Below, one piece after another: positions 58,928 to 64,000 of a stretch of 64,000 bases of DNA (position 1 is its first letter; the number at the start of each line of letters is the position of its first letter). The notes below the pieces were generated by a model, which saw only the letters and a list, made by a program, of their open reading frames with translations, was not told the origin of the DNA and made no database searches. The stretch is from Luteimonas mephitis DSM 12574. Its GTDB lineage: Bacteria; Pseudomonadota; Gammaproteobacteria; Xanthomonadales; Xanthomonadaceae. Made by a program: the position numbers and the translations under genes. The stretch covers positions 372,001 to 436,000 of the forward strand of contig NZ_AULN01000014.1 of assembly GCF_000422305.1 (NCBI RefSeq), given 5' to 3'.

Positions 58928-61900
58928 TCAGTGGACAGTTTCCGGTTGCCCTTTCGGGCCTGCCTTGGCCAAGCGTCCCGCAAATGTCGGCAGCACAAGA
59001 AGTGTTAGCACTGTTGCGGTCAACAGGCCGCCAATGACCACCGTGGCGAGAGGCTTCTGCACCTCAGCACCAGATCCACTCGCAATAGCCATTGGAATGA
59101 AGCCAACGATCGCCACCAGCGCGGTGGTCACCACCGCGCGAATTCGGCTGCCGGCACCGTTCATTGCAGCGATCAATGGACTGTCACCTGCATCAAGCCT
59201 CTCTCTGATGGCTTGCATGAGCACCAATCCATTCAGGGTCGCAACACCCGATACCGCGATGAATCCGACGGCGGCAGATACCGAGAACGGCATACCACGC
59301 ACCAGCAACGCGAGAATTCCGCCAACCAGGGCCAGTGGGACGCAGGTGAACACCAGGCCCGCCTCCTTTGCGCTGCCCAATGCCATGAACAGCAGGCTGC
59401 CGATCAATAGGAAGACAATCGGAACAACTGTCATGAGTCGCTTTTCAGCCCGCTGCAAGTTCTCGAACTGACCTCCCCACGTCATGTGGGCGCCCGGCGG
59501 AAGCTGTACGTCCTTCACCGCCGCCTGGGCCTCTCCAACAAACCCGCCCAAGTCACGACCGCGAACATTTGCCTGCACCACCACACGACGGCTTCCATTG
59601 TTTCGACTGATCTGGTTCGGCCCCTCGCTGATCTCAATGCGTGCGACAGAGGAGAGCGGCACGATGCCCCCAGTTGGAGTTGCAATCGGCAGTGACGCGA
59701 GCTGATCGGGGTCATTGCGTGCATCGTCGCCGAGGCGCACAACAACATCGAACCGGCGGTCGCCCTCGAAGATCTTGCCTGCCGCAGCGCCGCCAATACC
59801 GGTTGAAAGCGCGTCGCTCACGTCCGCTGCCGTGAGGCCATACTGCGCAGCTGCAAGATGATCGATTGCCACATTGAGCGTGGGCAGGCCGGAAATCTGT
59901 TCAACACGGACATCCGCTGAGCCCTGGACATTCCTCAGCTTCAGCGCGACCTGATCGGCAACAGCTTGCAGTTGCTCGAAGTTGTCGCCGTAGATCATGA
60001 CGGCCAGGTCCGTACGCACGCCTGAGATCAGCTCATTGAAGCGCAGCTCGATGGGCTGGCTGAATTCAAAGCTGTTGCCTATCTGCGAGGCGGCGATCTT
60101 CTCAAACCTTGCAATCAGATCCTCCTTGCTCAGGGAAGAGTCTGGCCACTCCTTTCTCGGTTTAAGTACGATCACACTGTCGGAGATGTTGGTCGGCATG
60201 GGGTCGATAGCTGCTTCTGCAGTACCGGTCCGCGAGAAGACCGTCACAACCTCTGGTTCAGCAGCAATGGCCTTCTCCAGCGCCAATTGCATAGCCAACG
60301 ATTGCTCAAGCGACGTCGATGGCACACGCAACGCTTGCATAGCGAGATTTCCCTCATCAAGCGTTGGCATGAACTCTCGACCCAGCATCGTAAAGCCGAC
60401 CACGCCCATCGCGAGCATCAAAATGGCGCCAGCGAACACTGCCTTGGGCCTACGAATCGCCGCTTGGATCGCCGGTTCAATACGGCCGCGCAGGACGCGG
60501 ATGATGGCAGTCTCATGTTCTTCGTCTTGGTCGCTCTCGTGCCCCTCCTTGTTCGCGTGGAGCTTGGGCTCCCTGACCAACAGGGCAGCCATCGCCGGTA
60601 CAAAGGTGAACGAGAAGATAAACGCGCCAACGAGGGCGAGCATGAAGGTGGCGGCCATCGGTTGGAACGTCTTGCCCTCCACACCTTCCAGCGTAAGGAT
60701 CGGTGCGAACACCAACAGGATGATCACCTGGCCGAAGGCTGCAGGGCGCGCCATTTTCCTCGCCGAGTCGGCGGCCACACGCAGTCGCTCCATGGCATTG
60801 AGGGGTCGGCCGAGTTCCGCACGCCGCTTGCCAAGCATCAGCAGGGTGGACTCGATCACAATTACCGCGCCATCCACAAGGATGCCGAAGTCCAGCGCAC
60901 CCAAACTCATGAGGTTGCCGCTGATGCCGAACTTGTTCATGCCGATAACAGCGAACAGGAACGACAGCGGAATGACCAATGCGGTGATGGCTGCCGCACG
61001 CAGGTTGCCCAGGAGCAGGAACAGCACAACTACGACCAGCAGGGCACCTTCGGTCAGGTTCTTGGCGACAGTCTTGACAGTGGAGTTAACCAGCACACTA
61101 CGGTCCAGCACTGGCTCTGCGAAGATATCGGCGGGCAGAGATTCATTGACCTGTGCCAGGCGCTCAGCTGCAGCTTGAGCGACGGTGCGGCTGTTGCCGC
61201 CGGCGATCATCAGTGCCGTGCCCAGTACCGCCTCATGACCATTTCGGCTAGCTGCACCAAGCCGTGGGGCGCGCCCCATACCGACCTCGGCAACATCGGC
61301 CACCCGGATGACCACACCGTCCTTGGTGGCCACCGGCGACTGAGCCAAGTCGTCGGTCGTCAGGGCAAGGCCGTCTGCCCTAACGACCAGGCCTTCGCCC
61401 GCACGCTGGACGAAACCCGCGCCAGCCTGGACGTTGGAGCGTTCCAGTGCTTGGACCAGATCGGCCAGACCCAAGTTGTATGCCGCCAGTCGAGCGCTGT
61501 CGGGGTAGATGCCGTATTCCTTGACGTACCCACCCACCGTATCAACACCGGCCAGGCCGGGGCTGGAGCGCATCTGTGGTGCGATGATCCAGTCCTGGAC
61601 AGTACGCAGGTACGTTGCGCGCTCCTGGGCGGTTCCAAGACGATCGCCCTCTGGTGTCAGGTAGACCTCACCCTCTTGCCAGCCAGCCTGGCCGGGCTTG
61701 GCCAGCTTCTTGGGGTCGAATGGCTTGAAGTCCACCGTCCACATGAGAACCTCGCCCAGCCCGGTTGTAACCGGGGAGAGCATGGGGGACACGCCCTCGG
61801 GCAGATCTCCGGCAGCCTCCCGCATCCGCTCTGCCACCTGCTGGCGGGCGAAATAGATGTCGGTCTGATCAGTGAAGATCGCGGTGACCTGAGAGAAGCC

Positions 61901-62164
61901 ATTGCGTGATAGGGAGCGAGTGGTGTTCAGACCTGGGATGCCGGCCAAGGCCGTCTCCAGAGGATAGGTGACCTGGCGTTCAATCTGCTCCGGAGTAAGG
62001 GCAGGTGCGATGGTATTGATCTGAACCTGGCGGTTGGTGATATCTGGTACAGCATCGACTGGCAGCTTGCTCAGTTGGAACAAGCCAAAGCAGGCAATCG
62101 AAGCAGCCAGAAACACCACGAGCCAACGGAACTTGACCGCTGCTTCAATGATGATCTTGAACAT
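58928..62164 (-). CDS. czcA: HME-family RND metal efflux pump CzcA
   Basis: This inner-membrane proton antiporter expels divalent cations through the CzcB-CzcC channel. The 1078-aa product has the RND layout: a first membrane helix at residues 14-30, the porter loop with KLPVDAVPDITN and PLETALAGIPG, and the helix-4 motif DFGILVDGAVIVIE near residue 425 with the Asp pair. Two large periplasmic loops are present. The acidic DFG...DGA pattern fits the HME1 (Co/Zn/Cd/Ni) group rather than the Cu/Ag CusA type. An internal His/Asp/Glu-rich cytoplasmic stretch (HANKEGHESDQDEEHE) lies near residue 540. It is 15 bp downstream of czcB. Confidence 0.94.
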   Translation of the reverse strand: MFKIIIEAAVKFRWLVVFLAASIACFGLFQLSKLPVDAVPDITNRQVQINTIAPALTPEQIERQVTYPLETALAGIPGLNTTRSLSRNGFSQVTAIFTDQTDIYFARQQVAERMREAAGDLPEGVSPMLSPVTTGLGEVLMWTVDFKPFDPKKLAKPGQAGWQEGEVYLTPEGDRLGTAQERATYLRTVQDWIIAPQMRSSPGLAGVDTVGGYVKEYGIYPDSARLAAYNLGLADLVQALERSNVQAGAGFVQRAGEGLVVRADGLALTTDDLAQSPVATKDGVVIRVADVAEVGMGRAPRLGAASRNGHEAVLGTALMIAGGNSRTVAQAAAERLAQVNESLPADIFAEPVLDRSVLVNSTVKTVAKNLTEGALLVVVVLFLLLGNLRAAAITALVIPLSFLFAVIGMNKFGISGNLMSLGALDFGILVDGAVIVIESTLLMLGKRRAELGRPLNAMERLRVAADSARKMARPAAFGQVIILLVFAPILTLEGVEGKTFQPMAATFMLALVGAFIFSFTFVPAMAALLVREPKLHANKEGHESDQDEEHETAIIRVLRGRIEPAIQAAIRRPKAVFAGAILMLAMGVVGFTMLGREFMPTLDEGNLAMQALRVPSTSLEQSLAMQLALEKAIAAEPEVVTVFSRTGTAEAAIDPMPTNISDSVIVLKPRKEWPDSSLSKEDLIARFEKIAASQIGNSFEFSQPIELRFNELISGVRTDLAVMIYGDNFEQLQAVADQVALKLRNVQGSADVRVEQISGLPTLNVAIDHLAAAQYGLTAADVSDALSTGIGGAAAGKIFEGDRRFDVVVRLGDDARNDPDQLASLPIATPTGGIVPLSSVARIEISEGPNQISRNNGSRRVVVQANVRGRDLGGFVGEAQAAVKDVQLPPGAHMTWGGQFENLQRAEKRLMTVVPIVFLLIGSLLFMALGSAKEAGLVFTCVPLALVGGILALLVRGMPFSVSAAVGFIAVSGVATLNGLVLMQAIRERLDAGDSPLIAAMNGAGSRIRAVVTTALVAIVGFIPMAIASGSGAEVQKPLATVVIGGLLTATVLTLLVLPTFAGRLAKAGPKGQPETVH

Positions 62165-62179
62165 GGTGTATGAGTTCCC

Positions 62180-63433
62180 TTAGTGGCCGTGCTCGGCTTC
62201 GCCCTTGGCCAGTTCGGCTTTGAGCAGGAAGGCATTGGCGCCTACGAGGCGCTCACTACCTGTCAGGCCGTTAAGGATTTCGATTCGATTACCTGCACGA
62301 CGACCAGCGAGTACCGGCGTAGCCTGGAAACCACCCTGGACGGCAACGAAGACAACACTTCTGCCATCAACGCTTTGGACCGCATCCGCCGGCACACTCA
62401 TACCTTCAGCGGCACTATCGGCGATGATGACGGCCGAAACGGGGGAGCCGGCCGGTGGCAACTTCTCCGAAATTGGTTTGGCGCGAATGGTCGCGGTGCC
62501 TCCCTGCTGCATCACATTCGCAGCGGCGGCAATCACCTCAGCTTCGAAGCTTCCGCCCGGGCCAGTCACTTCCAGCTTCATTCCGGGCACCGCGAGAGTG
62601 GCCAGTGCTGGCGGTGCAGTGAATACGAGTTCATTCATGTCCGGATTGGAAACCTCCGCAACAAGCGTTCCAGCTGAGACGACACCACCGGGCGTCACTT
62701 GGACGTTGCCAACCACGCCAGCGACAGGACTGGAGATTGTCACCCGGCCGGAACTGTCCGGAGATCCACTGGCCGCTACCTGTGCACGTGCAGCACTAGC
62801 GGCGGCATCAGCGGCCAAAGAGCGCGCGCGCGAGGCCTCCAGCTCCTGGCGAGCCACTACGCCCTGCTCGACAAGAGACTTGTCGCGGCCGTAGGCCAGG
62901 CGAATGGCTTCGGCCTCCGCCGCAGCGGCAGTGGCGGCGGCTTTGAAGGTCGCAGCTTCTCCACTGACAATGATCACCAGGGGCTGGTTGCTCTTGACGG
63001 CTGTACCCGGCGCAACAAGCACGCGCTCAACGCGGCCGGTGACCGTTGAGGCGATGGCAGCACGCCCCCCGATGGCCGGCTCGACGCGACCTGCAAGGCG
63101 GGTCGATGCGCCACCGCCGCGGCCGACAGCCACCACGCCGATGCCAGATGCCTTGATCTGGTCAGGCGTCAGCTTGACTACACCTTCCTCGGACTCCTCT
63201 TCGCCATGTTCGCCATCACCATCACCTTCACTGTGCGCCTCGGCGGAGCCCGGCTTTGCGTCAGCTGCGTGATCGTCGTGACCATCATCCTTTCCAGCCG
63301 GCTTTTCTGCCTCCGTACCGGTGGATTTGGCATCCTCCTGCGCTCCGCCACTGCATGAGGTCAGCGCGCCGGTCATCATCAAGGTAGCCAGCAGCGTCGC
63401 TCCGATGAGCGTCTTGTTTCCGTACTTGTTCAT
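62180..63433 (-). CDS. czcB: Membrane fusion lipoprotein CzcB
   Basis: This periplasmic adaptor links CzcA to CzcC. The 417-aa product has a lipoprotein signal with lipobox LTSC (C27). A long His/Asp/Glu-rich segment (residues about 45-83, for example GKDDGHDDHAADAK) could bind metal. The barrel-sandwich and coiled-coil hairpin domains follow (LAGRVEPAIGGRAAIAS ... ISSPVAGVVGNVQVTPGGVV). The C-terminus ends EAEHGH. Its ATG overlaps the czcC stop by 3 nt. Confidence 0.92.
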   Translation of the reverse strand: MNKYGNKTLIGATLLATLMMTGALTSCSGGAQEDAKSTGTEAEKPAGKDDGHDDHAADAKPGSAEAHSEGDGDGEHGEEESEEGVVKLTPDQIKASGIGVVAVGRGGGASTRLAGRVEPAIGGRAAIASTVTGRVERVLVAPGTAVKSNQPLVIIVSGEAATFKAAATAAAAEAEAIRLAYGRDKSLVEQGVVARQELEASRARSLAADAAASAARAQVAASGSPDSSGRVTISSPVAGVVGNVQVTPGGVVSAGTLVAEVSNPDMNELVFTAPPALATLAVPGMKLEVTGPGGSFEAEVIAAAANVMQQGGTATIRAKPISEKLPPAGSPVSAVIIADSAAEGMSVPADAVQSVDGRSVVFVAVQGGFQATPVLAGRRAGNRIEILNGLTGSERLVGANAFLLKAELAKGEAEHGH

Positions 63434-64000
63434 TTTGCCTCCACAAACGGTGCGCGCCCTTCAAGGCGGGCGAGGTCGATTTCTGCTGCCACCCGGCTAA
63501 GACGGGCATCCACAGCACTGCCACGCGCAGCGATCAGGGTTGATCGCGTGCTGCGCAGCTCCAATTGCGATATACGACCTGCCTCAAATCCGATGCGGGC
63601 CAGCCGATAGGCTTCATCTGCGGCCTGTACGCTTTCATCCGCTGCTCGTGCGCGGCTGTTGGATGCCTTGAGACTCGCTACCGCTCCCAAACGGGCCGCC
63701 TCACTGTCACGCCTCTGAGCCTCCAGAACCGCTTCGGCAGCACGTTGTTCCGCATAGGCCGCCTGGATCGCACCGCGGTTACGATCGAATAGGGGGATCG
63801 AAAGGCTGATGCCCACGTTGTAAGCTTGGTCGCCCGCTTGGCGGAAGCGCGTCTGAGCCACGGATGCACTCAGTTGTGGCAACGCACGCTTGCGCTCAAC
63901 ATCGATAAGGCGGCCGGAGGCGTCCGCTTCGGCTTGGGCGATACGAACGGCAAGCGGGGCGGCCTCATTGTCAATTGGGTGAGAGGGCACTCGGTCAAGC
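63430..64000 (-). CDS. czcC: Outer-membrane efflux protein CzcC, 3' part
   Basis: Only the C-terminal 189 or so codons are in the window; the frame is open to the edge at 64000. The sequence is a TolC/OEP-type hairpin region: QLSASVAQTRFRQAGDQAYN, GISLSIPLFDRNRG, AYRLARIGFEAGRISQLEL and VAAEIDLARLEG. It is the first gene of the visible czcCBA-ATPase-regulator run; its start and promoter lie outside. Confidence 0.9.
   Translation of the reverse strand, partial: LDRVPSHPIDNEAAPLAVRIAQAEADASGRLIDVERKRALPQLSASVAQTRFRQAGDQAYNVGISLSIPLFDRNRGAIQAAYAEQRAAEAVLEAQRRDSEAARLGAVASLKASNSRARAADESVQAADEAYRLARIGFEAGRISQLELRSTRSTLIAARGSAVDARLSRVAAEIDLARLEGRAPFVEAK

Overview
The window is GC-rich chromosomal DNA from a gammaproteobacterium, most likely a member of the Xanthomonadaceae/Lysobacteraceae (Lysobacter, Luteimonas, Pseudoxanthomonas or a relative). 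This is inferred from the gene order aat / trxB / ald / ftsK / lolA / rarA / crcB, the FNR-linked ccoNOQP-ccoGHIS cluster, and dispersed 'GTAGGAGCGGC' palindromic repeats. No rRNA, tRNA or CRISPR array was seen.

Region 1 (1-10.7 kb) is housekeeping. It holds aat, a FemAB-like acetyltransferase, trxB, ald, ftsK, lolA, a secreted unknown, rarA, and crcB behind a clear fluoride riboswitch.

Region 2 (10.7-20.8 kb) is microaerobic respiration. An FNR-type regulator faces a compact minus-strand cbb3 oxidase cluster: ccoN, O, Q, P, a 98-aa membrane protein, ccoG, H, I, S and a SafE-like membrane protein. A perfect FNR box sits at the right distance for a class II promoter upstream of ccoN.

Region 3 (20.8-22.3 kb) holds an unusual 21-bp tandem repeat, a perfect bidirectional terminator, a small conserved-looking protein and a paired palindromic repeat.

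Region 4 (22.3-48.1 kb) combines carbon metabolism with beta-1,2-glucan. Plus-strand zwf, HAD phosphatase, tal, pgi, pgm, tkt and a Tudor-like small protein are followed by a minus-strand set (glycoamylase-like hydrolase, degenerate disulfide oxidoreductase, short gnd). Divergent from that set are a GH94 protein and a 2.9-kaa NdvB cyclic beta-1,2-glucan synthase. Glucose-1-phosphate from GH94 phosphorolysis could enter the adjacent pgm/zwf/gnd/tal/tkt pathway; this link is an inference.

Region 5 (48.1-64 kb) looks accessory. It contains small unknown proteins, a KfrA-like coiled-coil DNA-binding protein with an SEC-C protein, and a compact OLD nuclease plus UvrD-like helicase pair (Gabija-like anti-phage module). 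A small convergent gene, a membrane protein, an atypical response regulator, a P1B-4 ATPase and czcA-czcB-czcC (cut by the window end) follow. Base composition is visibly less GC-rich from about 54.5 kb on, consistent with a transferred island carrying defence and metal resistance.
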